64,000 bases of DNA from Sphingobium herbicidovorans (GCF_002080435.1 NZ_CP020538.1:2855835-2919834), one strand, 5' to 3'. Positions 9,453 to 18,050 are shown, counted from the stretch's first letter. Notes: generated by a model not told the origin, from the letters alone. Translations and numbers: made by a program.

Positions 9453-9774
9453 AATGGCGAATTGGACGGCGTTTTTGGATTAGTTGTTACGGTATCGTAA
9501 TATCTAATTTTGGTCGGGTTTCGCGCACAATTCCCAAGTTGGCCTTGCGCAACAGGGGTGGTCCTGCGATGGTTCGCGGGAGACGCTGGCAATCATGGCG
9601 CGGGGATGATGAATGAGGGTCGTGGATTTCATTAGGTTCAGTTCGGTCGTAATTGCCGTTAACCGCGTGGTTTTCGGTAATTAACTTCGCCGTTATTATA
9701 CGGTGAAGTCCTGATGCTTCGCTAAAGTCATATAACTAATAATATAGACCGAGCGCCAAGGAGGTCGTGACCGC
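9453..9774. other. Intergenic region, 322 bases, upstream of sensor kinase
   Basis: No ORF of coding character is seen. The 3' half is AT-rich compared with its surroundings and holds an inverted repeat (separate entry) and a strong ribosome site AAGGAGGT just before the kinase start. It probably contains the kinase promoter; I cannot assign -35/-10 boxes with confidence. Confidence 0.6.
9684..9709. promoter_or_regulatory. Inverted repeat upstream of sensor kinase, possible operator
   Basis: ACTTCGCCGT and ACGGTGAAGT flank TATTAT: ten-base arms with one mismatch (a G-T pair in RNA). It lies about 65 bases before the kinase GTG in an AT-rich stretch. It could be an operator or an mRNA hairpin; there is no T-run, so termination is unlikely. 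Confidence 0.45.
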
Positions 9775-11433
9775 GTGATCCATGGGCATGCCCATCTGCT
9801 GCGGACGTTGAACGGGCGACGTTCGCTTTCCCTGTCCGCGCTCAGGCCATGGCGGATGCTGGACTTGACGCGGCTGGTGCTGGCGGTCGTCTACACAGCG
9901 ACGAGCTTTGGCTTTGCAACGCCGCGATCATGGGCCGAGAGCGCCGAGAACGGCATCATCCTGGCCATGTTGGCGCTGGCCGCCGGGACGCTGTTTCTGT
10001 CGGGACGGTCCTGGGTCACGGAGATGCGGCTGCGCAAGCCGGTGGTCTGCCTGGACGCGATGCTGTTCCTGGCGCTGCTGGTGGTGACGGACCCGGCCAA
10101 CAGCCCCTATTTTTCCGGCAGCCTGTTCGTCGCGGTCGAGATCGCGCTGATCGTGCGGCGGCGTCTGCACATGCTGGTCGCCGTGTTCGCAGCGGTCACG
10201 GCGCTGCTGACCGTGTGGACCGACGAGGTGGTTGCGGTGCCGTCGGAACCGGATGCGGAGCGGATCGCGCTGCGCATACTCTATCTGGCGGTGGTGATCG
10301 CCATCACGGGCATGCTGCTGGGGCCGGGCCGCGATACGCTGCTGGAGCGAGAGCGCGCGCGGCGATTGGCGGACAGCGCTTTCCCGCCCGTCAAGGGAAG
10401 CGCGGGGTCGTTCCTGTTGCAGGCGCTGCGGATCGCGTCGGGCGGCGAGAATGTCGCCGTGCTGTTCCGCGCGGACAGCGAGGAGCCATATCGGTTCGCA
10501 TCGAGCCGCCTGGGCGACCAGATGCCGGAGGGCAATGGCGGGCTGTTGTCCGTGGAGACGGGTTGGCATGACCGCCCTCGCGGTGCGTCTATCATCCTGC
10601 CGCCCGACGGCGTGGGCGAGATCCATCCGCTGTCCCGTGGAGGGCGGGCGTGGGCGATGGCGCTGGAGGCCGAAAGGCTGCTGACGGTCCGCGTATCGCT
10701 GGGCACGTTCGATGCGGTCGGCGCGGTCCAGTTGGACGATCCCACGCATGAGGATGTCGCGGCCGTCGCCCAACGGGTGTTCGAAGGCGCCTGCGAGGAA
10801 TTGATGGTGCGCAACAGCCTGGACCTGGCCCACGCCATCGCGGGCGCGCGGGAACGGGAGCGGTTGCAGCGCGAACTGCACGACAGCGTGTTGCAGGCGC
10901 TGGCCAGCATCCGGTTTCAGGTCGCGCCGGCGCTGGACGGATCCATCGAAAATCCCCGGACGGTGATCGAGAATGTCGATCGGATCGCCAAGGACCAGAT
11001 CGCCACCATCCGCTCCATCATCGACCCGGAGAAAGATGAGGAGGATTTCGCCTATCTGCCCGAAACCCTGTCCATGGTCGTGCGGTCGCTGGCCGACCAA
11101 TGGGGCATAAGGTGCGAACTGAAGGTGGAGGACGGCAATTGCGCGACCAGCGCGATGATCGGCCGGGAATTGAGCTTTGCCGTGCGCGAGATCGTCGCCA
11201 ACGCCGTCCGGCACGCGGGCGCCCGTGCGGTCGAATTTTCGTTGCAGCCCGCCGGGAACCGCATCGCATTGCATGTGACCGACGATGGCGTGCCCAATCT
11301 GGCGCGGCTGGGATCGACGGGCGCGGTGCCTTCGCGGTCGCTGATGCGGAGGGTGCAGGCGCTGGGTGGGGAGGTGTTCCTGCGCAATATTGGCGGGCGG
11401 ACGATGATCCAGATTACGGTGCCCCGGAGATAG
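9775..11433 (+). CDS. Orphan sensor histidine kinase, NarX/DesK (HisKA_3) type
   Basis: 552 residues. About six transmembrane helices lie within residues 25-190. A region at about 200-345 looks like a GAF-type sensor. Then comes the HisKA_3 dimerisation box RELHDSVLQALASIRFQ, with the phospho-accepting His. The HATPase_c domain has an N-box (VREIVANAVRHAGA) and DDGVP. The glycine-rich lid is weak, with no clear GxG pair. The start is GTG with a near-perfect AAGGAGGT nine bases upstream. No response regulator is adjacent, so its partner is encoded elsewhere. Proximity to the tad locus is suggestive only. Confidence 0.88.
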   Translation: MIHGHAHLLRTLNGRRSLSLSALRPWRMLDLTRLVLAVVYTATSFGFATPRSWAESAENGIILAMLALAAGTLFLSGRSWVTEMRLRKPVVCLDAMLFLALLVVTDPANSPYFSGSLFVAVEIALIVRRRLHMLVAVFAAVTALLTVWTDEVVAVPSEPDAERIALRILYLAVVIAITGMLLGPGRDTLLERERARRLADSAFPPVKGSAGSFLLQALRIASGGENVAVLFRADSEEPYRFASSRLGDQMPEGNGGLLSVETGWHDRPRGASIILPPDGVGEIHPLSRGGRAWAMALEAERLLTVRVSLGTFDAVGAVQLDDPTHEDVAAVAQRVFEGACEELMVRNSLDLAHAIAGARERERLQRELHDSVLQALASIRFQVAPALDGSIENPRTVIENVDRIAKDQIATIRSIIDPEKDEEDFAYLPETLSMVVRSLADQWGIRCELKVEDGNCATSAMIGRELSFAVREIVANAVRHAGARAVEFSLQPAGNRIALHVTDDGVPNLARLGSTGAVPSRSLMRRVQALGGEVFLRNIGGRTMIQITVPRR

Positions 11434-11870
11434 GGGGCGTGTTTTGATTCTGCTGGGATTTTGAGTGTTCGCGCAGAGGGCGCCGAGGCTGGGTCCATCA
11501 CGACATCGCGCCCTTTTCAAACAACATCTCAGCGGCCTCTGCGCCTCTGCGCGAATTTGGTTCACGCGGAGGCGCGGAGGCGCGGAGAGGGGCTTGCCGG
11601 GTGGCAGGGGTGTGCGCCCTTGCTTGTTAGTGGCGCTTGTAGGCAGGGCCATTAGTCGGTCGCTGCGCGAGGGCCCTTTCTCCGCGCCTTCGCGTCTCCG
11701 GGTGAACCCATGGGATCGCTTTGACCTGGCTTGGAGCAATATTGACAGGCGCCAGGGTTGGCATTTTGTGGAAAGAACTTTCTGGCTGCCTGCGCATTTT
11801 ACCCTGCATTAACCAGAAGTGCGGATAGTCGGCGCTTCGTTCGGCAATTGGGGTGGAGGATCCCGTTCCC
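11434..11870. other. Intergenic region with nested inverted repeats
   Basis: Over 430 bases without a convincing gene. A weak GCCCC/GGGGC hairpin overlaps the kinase stop and precedes GTGTTTT. The middle is occupied by two pairs of inverted repeats (separate entry). The last 60 bases before the next gene carry GGAGGA at good spacing. Confidence 0.6.
11468..11709. repeat. Nested inverted-repeat element, intergenic
   Basis: Two imperfect palindromes lie in tandem. The first pairs TTCGCGCAGAGGGCGCCGAG with CTCTGCGCCTCTGCGCGAA about 45 bases on. The second pairs GGTTCACGCGGAGGCGCGGA near 11559 with TCCGCGCCTTCGCGTCTCCG and GGTGAACC near 11681-11708, enclosing about 90 bases. Arms contain direct GGCGCGGA iterations. 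The structure resembles the mobile intergenic repeats seen in sphingomonad genomes; no transposase ORF is inside. Confidence 0.65.
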
Positions 11871-12653
11871 ATGGTGCGATTGGTGCAGGATCATCTCTAT
11901 CGGCGGAGCGTGGCGCTCGTCCTGTCCATGCAGGTGAACCTGCATCGCATCATCGCCATCTGGGTTCTTGTTGCGGCGTTCGCCTGCGGCCTTCGTCTGG
12001 CCTTTCCCGCTACGCCCTATGCAAGTGCGCCGTGGATGAGCGCCGCGGGGCTGGCGCCCTATCTGCTGGTCGTGGCGGCTCCCGTGGGCGCGCTGTTGCT
12101 GGGGCTGAAACTGTTTCCGGCGGGGCGGGTGCTTGCGCAGCCCAGTTTCCGGCTGGCGCAGGTCGGCCGCTGGCGGAAGATCGATTGCCTGAAGGCGCGG
12201 GAAATGTCGCAGTTCGGCCTGTATGGCGTGATGGCGTCGCTGTTGCTGGGCATCGCGCTGAACGTGCCGGTACGGACGCTGGAGTTTTTGAGCGCGGTCC
12301 CCGCGCTGGGCAGCTATCCGCCGAGCTGGTATGTCAGCATGTATGCCGTGATGCTGGCGGACGTGGTGCTGCTGTCGAGCATGTACATGTTCGCATTCGC
12401 CATGGCGCTGCGGATGGCGCCGCTCTTTCCCCGTTTCCTGGTGATGGTGTGGGGCGTGGACCTGGTGGCGCAGCTGGGCATCGCGCAACTGGTGGTGCGG
12501 ATCGGGGATGTGCCCCCGGCCGTCCAGATGGCGCTGGCGGACCTTTTGACCGGCAATGTGAAAAAGGTGCTGATCAGCGCGGCGCTGTGGCTGCCCTATC
12601 TGCTGCTGTCGGAGCGGGTGAACATCACCTTTCGCAACCGAATGAGCGCCTGA
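11871..12653 (+). CDS. Polytopic membrane protein of unknown function, possible DUF2569-like C-terminus
   Basis: 260 residues with about five transmembrane helices, including IIAIWVLVAAFACGLRL, PYLLVVAAPVGALLLG, YAVMLADVVLLSSMYMF and FLVMVWGVDLVAQLGIA. The C-terminal end ALWLPYLLLSERVNITF is reminiscent of DUF2569 proteins, which end in a membrane helix followed by a S-x-R-V motif. This is a weak resemblance and I do not assign a function. An upstream in-frame GTG is less likely, because GGAGGA stands ten bases before the chosen ATG. It stands alone between two long intergenic regions. Confidence 0.75.
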   Translation: MVRLVQDHLYRRSVALVLSMQVNLHRIIAIWVLVAAFACGLRLAFPATPYASAPWMSAAGLAPYLLVVAAPVGALLLGLKLFPAGRVLAQPSFRLAQVGRWRKIDCLKAREMSQFGLYGVMASLLLGIALNVPVRTLEFLSAVPALGSYPPSWYVSMYAVMLADVVLLSSMYMFAFAMALRMAPLFPRFLVMVWGVDLVAQLGIAQLVVRIGDVPPAVQMALADLLTGNVKKVLISAALWLPYLLLSERVNITFRNRMSA

Positions 12654-13327
12654 CGCGCGTTCGCCCCTACGTCAATGGGCCGACCGAGTCGGTTTGTAGC
12701 ACCCCGAATCGCGGAAATAACCCGCTACCGACAGTCGGCAGGCCGTATGTGATTCGCGACGAGTCGTGGACGGCGGTGCGGGGCGCGGTTGTCGGGGCAG
12801 TTCAGCAGGCGCATGGGTCAGCGCCCTGCCATTGGTTGTATTTCCATTGTCGGCGCAGATAAGCGAGTGAATATCCGGCGCAGATATATACCGGGTCATT
12901 ACTCCGCTATTTCGGAATTTGTTCGAATTAAGCAGATCGTTAACTATTTTCTTGTCTGATACTGTCTATTGTCATGGTTGAGGCTTATAGAAGCAAAAAA
13001 GTAATTGATAAGAATAACTTGAAAAAACATTGGCCATATAACCAAAGATATACTCTGTGTTTCTTGATTTTTACTGTGCAGCCGCAATATAGCAAGCGGA
13101 AATGGTTAACAAAAAATCGCCATAAATTACTGAAAAATAAAGCTATTTTTTACCCTGTTGACTTGCATCAGCATTGGGCCAATTTGGGGTCAAGTTCTAC
13201 GGGAACTGCCCAACTGCCTGGTCGGTGAAGCATATCACTGCTGGGGTCGCCAGGTGGCAAAGGCCCCTCCGCAGAACTGTGCGAGAGCAATCGGAAAGTG
13301 GTTTCCGGCGAAATAGGGGTAAAAGAC
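12654..13327. other. Long AT-rich intergenic region upstream of the tad locus
   Basis: 674 bases. Near the left end, GTCGGT(TTGT)AGC and GCTACCGAC (12688-12732) can form a bulged hairpin that may terminate the preceding gene. From about 12880 to 13170 the DNA is much richer in A/T than anything else nearby. An open frame there (12974-13228) lacks a ribosome site and coding character. I expect the pilin promoter and regulator sites here, but cannot define them. Confidence 0.6.
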
Positions 13328-13525
13328 ATGACTTTCTTCAAGAATCTTTGGAATGATGAGAGCGGCGCTTCGGCGGCTGAATATGCGCTGATCCTTGCGA
13401 TTGTTGGCACCGGTATTGCGGTTGCATCTTGGACCCTAGGGGGAGCAATCGGTAACGCTATCGGTAATGCTGCCAATTGCATTCAAGATAGCTCCGGCGC
13501 GGATGCCCAGCCGGCGTCCTGCTGA
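13328..13525 (+). CDS. flp: Flp/Fap-type IVb pilin
   Basis: 65 residues, the size of a Flp major pilin. A short leader ends in Gly (NDESG) before ASAAEYALILAIVGTGI. This fits prepilin peptidase cleavage after Gly with Glu at position +5, followed by the hydrophobic helix with the Flp AEYALI motif. The C-terminus contains two Cys that could form a disulfide. AGGGG precedes the ATG; an upstream GTG in frame would ruin the leader. It opens the tad cluster and is followed by a perfect hairpin before cpaB. Confidence 0.93.
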   Translation: MTFFKNLWNDESGASAAEYALILAIVGTGIAVASWTLGGAIGNAIGNAANCIQDSSGADAQPASC

Positions 13526-13537
13526 GGCACTCGCTAA

Positions 13538-13566
13538 GATGGCTGGTCGTGATTTGACCAGCCATC
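13538..13566 (+). terminator. Perfect hairpin between flp and cpaB (attenuator or mRNA stabiliser)
   Basis: GATGGCTGGTC and GACCAGCCATC form an 11-bp perfect stem around GTGATTT, 13 bases after the pilin stop. No U-run follows, so it may be a leaky terminator or an mRNA 3' protector. Either would make more pilin than assembly machinery. Confidence 0.7.
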
Positions 13567-13594
13567 GATATTCACAGTTCCGGGGGGAGTTGGC

Positions 13595-14518
13595 GTGGGG
13601 CAGCGCAGATCTTTAATCATCCTTGGCTTTGCAATCCTGCTTGGTCTGGCGGCGGTATTCGTCGCCAATAGCTATTTGAGCAGGGCGGAGCAGCAGCAGG
13701 CAGCTGTCCCGGCGGGCATGGCCAAGGTTGTCGTGGCGTCGATGCCGCTGCCCTTTGGCACCGCGATCACGCCGGAAAAGATGAGGGTGGTCGATTGGCC
13801 CGCCAATTCGGTGCCGCCGGGCGCTTTCCGCGATCCGTTGCAGCTTACCTCCCTGGGCAAGCAGCGCGTCGTGCTGCGGCAGATCGAGCCGGGCGAGCCG
13901 ATCCTTACATCCAAATTGTCAGGCGAAGGCGGTCGCGCCACCATGTCCGGTGTGCTGCGGCCCGAAATGCGTGCGGTCGCCGTGCGGGTGAATGATGTGG
14001 CGGCGGCTGGCGGCTTCGTGCTGCCGGGCGATACCGTCGACGTCTTCGTCACGCGCACGATGCAGGACGGCATGGGCGGGGCGAGCGAGCAGATCACCGA
14101 TGTCCTGTTGCAGAACACCCGCGTCATCGCCATCGACCAGAACGCGAACGATACGTCCAAGGACCCGGCCATCGGCAAGACCGCCACGCTGGAGGTCAAC
14201 CAGGTGGACGCGCAGAAGCTGGTCCTGGGCCAGCAGGTCGGCCAGTTGACGCTGGTGCTGCGCAATGTGACGGACCAGCCCAATCCGGCGGTGCAGACCG
14301 TGGGGACGGAGGATCTGCGCGATGGCGCCTATGTCGGCGGCTTGGCCGGGCCGCGCGCCCGTGTCGCCAACGTCGCTTATCTGCCTGCGCCCGCCATGCG
14401 CGCGCCGCGCCGGGCCGTGCCCCGCAATGTTTCCGCTCTGCCCGCGACCGCATCGGTCGAAATCGTGCGCGGCACGACCGGCACCAGCTATGAGGTGAAG
14501 CGCTATGGTTCCCGCTAA
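13595..14518 (+). CDS. cpaB: Flp pilus assembly protein CpaB (RcpC)
   Basis: 307 residues. One N-terminal membrane helix (LIILGFAILLGLAAVFVA) is followed by a SAF/AFP-like domain (AKVVVASMPLPFGTAI, MRVVDWP) and the conserved CpaB core (MRAVAVRVNDVAAAGGFVLPGDTVD). CpaB is a periplasmic component thought to link the secretin and inner-membrane complex. The start is GTG after a GGGGGAG site. The 3' end overlaps cpaC by 14 bases. Confidence 0.93.
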   Translation: MGQRRSLIILGFAILLGLAAVFVANSYLSRAEQQQAAVPAGMAKVVVASMPLPFGTAITPEKMRVVDWPANSVPPGAFRDPLQLTSLGKQRVVLRQIEPGEPILTSKLSGEGGRATMSGVLRPEMRAVAVRVNDVAAAGGFVLPGDTVDVFVTRTMQDGMGGASEQITDVLLQNTRVIAIDQNANDTSKDPAIGKTATLEVNQVDAQKLVLGQQVGQLTLVLRNVTDQPNPAVQTVGTEDLRDGAYVGGLAGPRARVANVAYLPAPAMRAPRRAVPRNVSALPATASVEIVRGTTGTSYEVKRYGSR

Positions 14519-16145
14519 ATCCGCCGCGATGCTGGCGCTGGGGGTGGCGATGGCCACCGGGACGGCGATACCGGTCCACGCGCAGGTCGCTTCGTTGACC
14601 ACCAGCAACGTCAATCATGCCGGGCAGTTCGACGTGCCGCTCAACAAGAGTCAGGTGCTCACGGTCGACCGGCCCTTTTCCAAGGCGATGGTCGGCAATC
14701 AGGAGATTGCCGACATTTTGCCCATGACCAACCGGTCGCTGTACGTGCTGGGCAAGAAGGTGGGGACGACCAGCCTGACCCTCTATGACAGCCGCAACAT
14801 GTTGATCGCGGTGGTCGATGTGGCGGTGGGGCCGGACGTCGTGACGCTGAAGCGCCAGCTGTCCGAACTGATCCCCGGCGAGCAGATCGGCGCGCGTATC
14901 TCCAACGACGCGGTCGTGCTGACCGGGACGGTGTCGAGCGCCTCTGCGGTCGACCGGGCGGTGCAGATCGCCAAGACCTATGCCGGGGGCGACGAGAAGG
15001 TCGTCAACATGCTGTCGGTCGGCGCTTCGCAGCAGGTGATGCTGGAGGTGCGCTTTTCGGAAGTGAACCGGCAGGCGGCGAAGGAATTGGGGATTAATCA
15101 TTCCTTCATCAACAACAGCGGGAAATTTGTTGGTGGCGTAGGGGAGAACGGACTGGCCGGTGTTCCCGTAACTGGTAGCACATCCTCCGTCGGTTCTGGA
15201 TCGACTAGTGGTTCTTCACTTACGAACACAATCACTACTACAAACGGCGCTCCCAACACCGTCAACCAAGCTGTCACATCCAATTCGCAATTCTCGAACA
15301 ACTCTTCCTCTTCAGTTACGGCTAGAGGCGGAAACGGCGTTTTGGATTTGCTTCTGCCCGCAACCGCATTTAGCGCGCTTGGGCTGGTGACGAATATTGG
15401 AGGACTGAAGATCTCCTCGGCGCTGGATGCGCTTGAACGGAAAGGGCTGGTCAAAACGCTAGCCGAACCGACGCTCGTGGCATTGTCGGGTGAAACGGCC
15501 TCATTCCTTGCAGGCGGGGAATTCCCCATCCCGGTGGCACAGAACAACAATGGGACCGGCGGCGGCAATTCGATCACCGTGGAATTCAAGCCATTTGGCG
15601 TCAGTCTGGGCTTTACACCAACGGTGTTGAGCGATGGTGTTATTAACCTTGTTGTTGAGCCGGAAGTCAGCTCGATCGATCCTTCGGCATCGGTTCAAAT
15701 CAATGGCCTTGTCATTCCGGGGTTGCTGACGCGGCGGGCCAAGACGGTCGTAGAGTTACGTGACGGGCAGTCCTTTGCCATCGCGGGACTGCTGCGCAAC
15801 GACTTCCAGGATACGATACGTCAGGTTCCTGTGCTCGGGTCGCTGCCGATCATCGGCGCGCTCTTCCGGTCTTCCGCCTTCCAGAAGCAGCAGACCGAAC
15901 TGGTCATGATCGTAACCCCGCGGCTGGTGAAGCCGATGCGTGCGGAGGATGTGAGCTTGCCGACCGACCGGGTGGGCGATCCCAATGAGCTGGACCTGTT
16001 CCTGATGGGCCGGACCGACAAGGCGGTGGGCATCAACCCGCTCAATCCCGACGCGATGCCGCCCGAACGGCGTCAGGCGGCTCCGGCTCCGGCCGCACCG
16101 GCTGCCGATCCGGCTGGCGCAACGCAGAGCGGATATGAACTATGA
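14505..16145 (+). CDS. cpaC: Flp pilus secretin CpaC (RcpA)
   Basis: 546 residues with a signal peptide cleaved near HAQ (about residue 27). An N-terminal pilus-secretin domain (SQVLTVDRPFSKAMVGN) and a BON-like segment (ISNDAVVLTGTVSSASAVDRA) come first. The secretin domain ends with VPVLGSLPIIGALFRS. It forms the outer-membrane pore for the pilus. About residues 200-280 are a Ser/Thr/Asn-rich insertion with codon use unlike the rest (many TCT, ACT, AGT, AGA codons), probably a variable surface loop. Overlaps cpaB; the next gene may start within its stop. Confidence 0.95.
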   Translation: MVPAKSAAMLALGVAMATGTAIPVHAQVASLTTSNVNHAGQFDVPLNKSQVLTVDRPFSKAMVGNQEIADILPMTNRSLYVLGKKVGTTSLTLYDSRNMLIAVVDVAVGPDVVTLKRQLSELIPGEQIGARISNDAVVLTGTVSSASAVDRAVQIAKTYAGGDEKVVNMLSVGASQQVMLEVRFSEVNRQAAKELGINHSFINNSGKFVGGVGENGLAGVPVTGSTSSVGSGSTSGSSLTNTITTTNGAPNTVNQAVTSNSQFSNNSSSSVTARGGNGVLDLLLPATAFSALGLVTNIGGLKISSALDALERKGLVKTLAEPTLVALSGETASFLAGGEFPIPVAQNNNGTGGGNSITVEFKPFGVSLGFTPTVLSDGVINLVVEPEVSSIDPSASVQINGLVIPGLLTRRAKTVVELRDGQSFAIAGLLRNDFQDTIRQVPVLGSLPIIGALFRSSAFQKQQTELVMIVTPRLVKPMRAEDVSLPTDRVGDPNELDLFLMGRTDKAVGINPLNPDAMPPERRQAAPAPAAPAADPAGATQSGYEL

Positions 16146-16159
16146 GCGGGAGTGAGACC

Positions 16160-16450
16160 ATGCGCAGACTGTCCCTGGCCGCGATGCTGGCCGTTCCGGC
16201 GCTGGCGGGCTGCACCGCGAACGACCCGACCTTTGGCGGCTCGGTGCGCAGCAACTATGCGCAACAGGTGATCAACCCCGAACCGCGCTACGAAGGCACG
16301 ATCGTCGAAGGCGGCGATGGCGCGAAGAGCGCCGCGGCCGTGGAACGCTACCGCACCGACAAGGTGAAGAAACCAGCGACGATCAGCACGACGCAAGGTT
16401 CTGGTGGCGGTGCAGGCGGCGGTTCGGGCGGCGGCTCGGGCGGCCGGTGA
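16160..16450 (+). CDS. Small Tad-locus lipoprotein (position of CpaD)
   Basis: 96 residues. The signal peptide MRRLSLAAMLAVPALAGC ends in a lipobox Cys. The mature protein is short: a conserved-looking core (KSAAAVERYRTDKV) and a Gly/Ser-rich tail. It occupies the place of cpaD/rcpB but is about half the usual CpaD length and lacks recognisable CpaD sequence, so I call it only a Tad-associated lipoprotein. An ATG overlapping the cpaC stop (ATGA), 18 bases upstream, is an alternative start. The chosen ATG has GGAG at better spacing and a cleaner signal peptide. Confidence 0.75.
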   Translation: MRRLSLAAMLAVPALAGCTANDPTFGGSVRSNYAQQVINPEPRYEGTIVEGGDGAKSAAAVERYRTDKVKKPATISTTQGSGGGAGGGSGGGSGGR

Positions 16451-16469
16451 TCGGGGAGGGCTTCCAACC

Positions 16470-18050
16470 ATGTCTGCCCGTCGGAATAGCCTGATCAGGT
16501 CAACCAGCGGTGCGGTAGCGCCGACGGTAGCCCTGTCGCTGTTCGCTCTGATTGCGGCGGGGGGCATCGCGTTTGATTATGCGCGGATGGCGGCAATGGA
16601 TACCGAGTTGCAGAATGCAGCTGACCAAGCCGCCTTGGCTGCCGTAACTCAGCTTGATGGTGGAGAGGATGCCATCGTGCGGGCGACGGCGGCTGCCCAG
16701 GACCTGATTACTAATAACACCCGCTTTGCCAATGATGGCGGAGGCGCAGCGATCGGTGTGCCTACGCTGGTCTTCTATGAGAGCTATGATCAGGAGGCAG
16801 ATGATTTCGTTGGCCAGATTGATGCTGCTGACGAAGATGCCGATACAAGAGCGCGCGTCGTTCAGGTGACCGTCGCTGGTCGTGAAGCATTCTTTGCTCT
16901 GACCCCGATTGTGTCAATTCTCAGTTCCGGTGACATTGCCGCCTCCGCTGCAGCAGGGCTTGGGCGCTCTATCTGCAAGGTTCCACCCCTAATGATTTGC
17001 AATCCAACTCCGGGGGAGGAATTTAATCCCTTCGATCCCGACACAGGTCAGGAGGCCCTAAGGGGCTTTGGGGTTAAAGTCGTTGGTCAGGCGGGCAATA
17101 GCTGGTCGCCGGGGAATTTCGGTTTCCTTGACGTAGGCCAGGATGACGTCGGTGCTCCCGACTTGCTCTCGGCGCTCGCTTATCAGAATCCTACTCTCGA
17201 CTGCCTCAATGTAGAAACAAATGACGTTGATCCGGGCGTTACTGCTCCCGCGTTCGATGCAATCAATACACGATTTGATATTTACAACTTCGGCGGTGGC
17301 GGTGGTTCAACTTTGGGTGCTTGCTTCAACGGTGCCTGTCCGGCTGCTTCAAATGTGATCAAAGACTTGGTGCGACCGGACAATGCAAATAACAATGGCA
17401 ACGGATGCAAAATACATAATCAAGGCTGGCAGCTTCCATCAAATCAGTTCTCGCCGCAAGCGTATAGTGCGAGCCAGACCGTCACGACTTTAATGGACCC
17501 TAATGGTGTGGATGCGATGGGGCTGCCCAGAGACAACTGCCATTATTTAAGTTATGGTCAGTCATGTCCTGGCTCTAACGCGGATGAACAGCGTGTAGGC
17601 AACGGAAATTGGGCCCGCCAGGATTATTTCACGAAGTACCACAACGCGACACGGCCTTCTGGTTGGCAGACGATGACCCGCTACGAGACCTACGTTTGGG
17701 AGCAGCAGGCGGCGACGCCCAGCAACTTGCCCAACAATGTGAGTGCTGGTGGAAACCTGCGGCAATATGGTGTTCCCCAGTGTTCGTCGGGAACGCTGGA
17801 TAGCGCGCGTGACCGACGGCTCGTTACAGTGGCTGTTGTCGATAATTGCGCAGATCTCAACGGCACATCGGTGCCCGCAGAGATTGGGAAGTGGGTTGAT
17901 ATGTTTTTGGTCGAACCTGCTTATAACCGTGGCAATGGCGTGACCGGGACAGAAGTATATTTTGAGGTGGTACGCAACAATACTGTTGCTGGCAGTGAAA
18001 GTACGGGATCGCAGGTTATCCGCCGCGATGTTCCGTATCTCATACGTTGA
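16470..18050 (+). CDS. tadG: TadG-like Flp pilus assembly protein
   Basis: 526 residues. The N-terminus carries the TadE/TadG pattern: a short basic leader, then SGAVAPTVALSLFALIAAGGIAFDYARM as a single hydrophobic helix, followed by the N-terminal Tad domain motif MDTELQNAADQAALAA. The remainder is a large extracytoplasmic region rich in Asn, Gly and Cys (roughly a dozen Cys, such as CKVPPLMIC and GACFNGACP), with no von Willebrand motif that I can see. Base composition is lower in GC than cpaE-tadC downstream. GGGAGGG precedes the ATG. The stop overlaps the next start. Confidence 0.85.
   Translation: MSARRNSLIRSTSGAVAPTVALSLFALIAAGGIAFDYARMAAMDTELQNAADQAALAAVTQLDGGEDAIVRATAAAQDLITNNTRFANDGGGAAIGVPTLVFYESYDQEADDFVGQIDAADEDADTRARVVQVTVAGREAFFALTPIVSILSSGDIAASAAAGLGRSICKVPPLMICNPTPGEEFNPFDPDTGQEALRGFGVKVVGQAGNSWSPGNFGFLDVGQDDVGAPDLLSALAYQNPTLDCLNVETNDVDPGVTAPAFDAINTRFDIYNFGGGGGSTLGACFNGACPAASNVIKDLVRPDNANNNGNGCKIHNQGWQLPSNQFSPQAYSASQTVTTLMDPNGVDAMGLPRDNCHYLSYGQSCPGSNADEQRVGNGNWARQDYFTKYHNATRPSGWQTMTRYETYVWEQQAATPSNLPNNVSAGGNLRQYGVPQCSSGTLDSARDRRLVTVAVVDNCADLNGTSVPAEIGKWVDMFLVEPAYNRGNGVTGTEVYFEVVRNNTVAGSESTGSQVIRRDVPYLIR

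Noticed and set aside
11421..11438. Terminator at the end of the sensor kinase gene
   Set aside because: Only a five-base GCCCC/GGGGC stem overlapping the stop codon, followed by GTGTTTT. Too weak to list as a feature.
9928..11739. 603-codon open frame on the minus strand
   Set aside because: Antisense to the sensor kinase, with no family sequence and shadow composition.
12928..12951. CtrA site upstream of flp
   Set aside because: TTAA-N8-TTAAC has the wrong spacing (7 expected), so I do not list it as a site.
12974..13228. 84-codon AT-rich open frame upstream of flp
   Set aside because: No ribosome site, codon use follows local AT content only, and no recognisable sequence.
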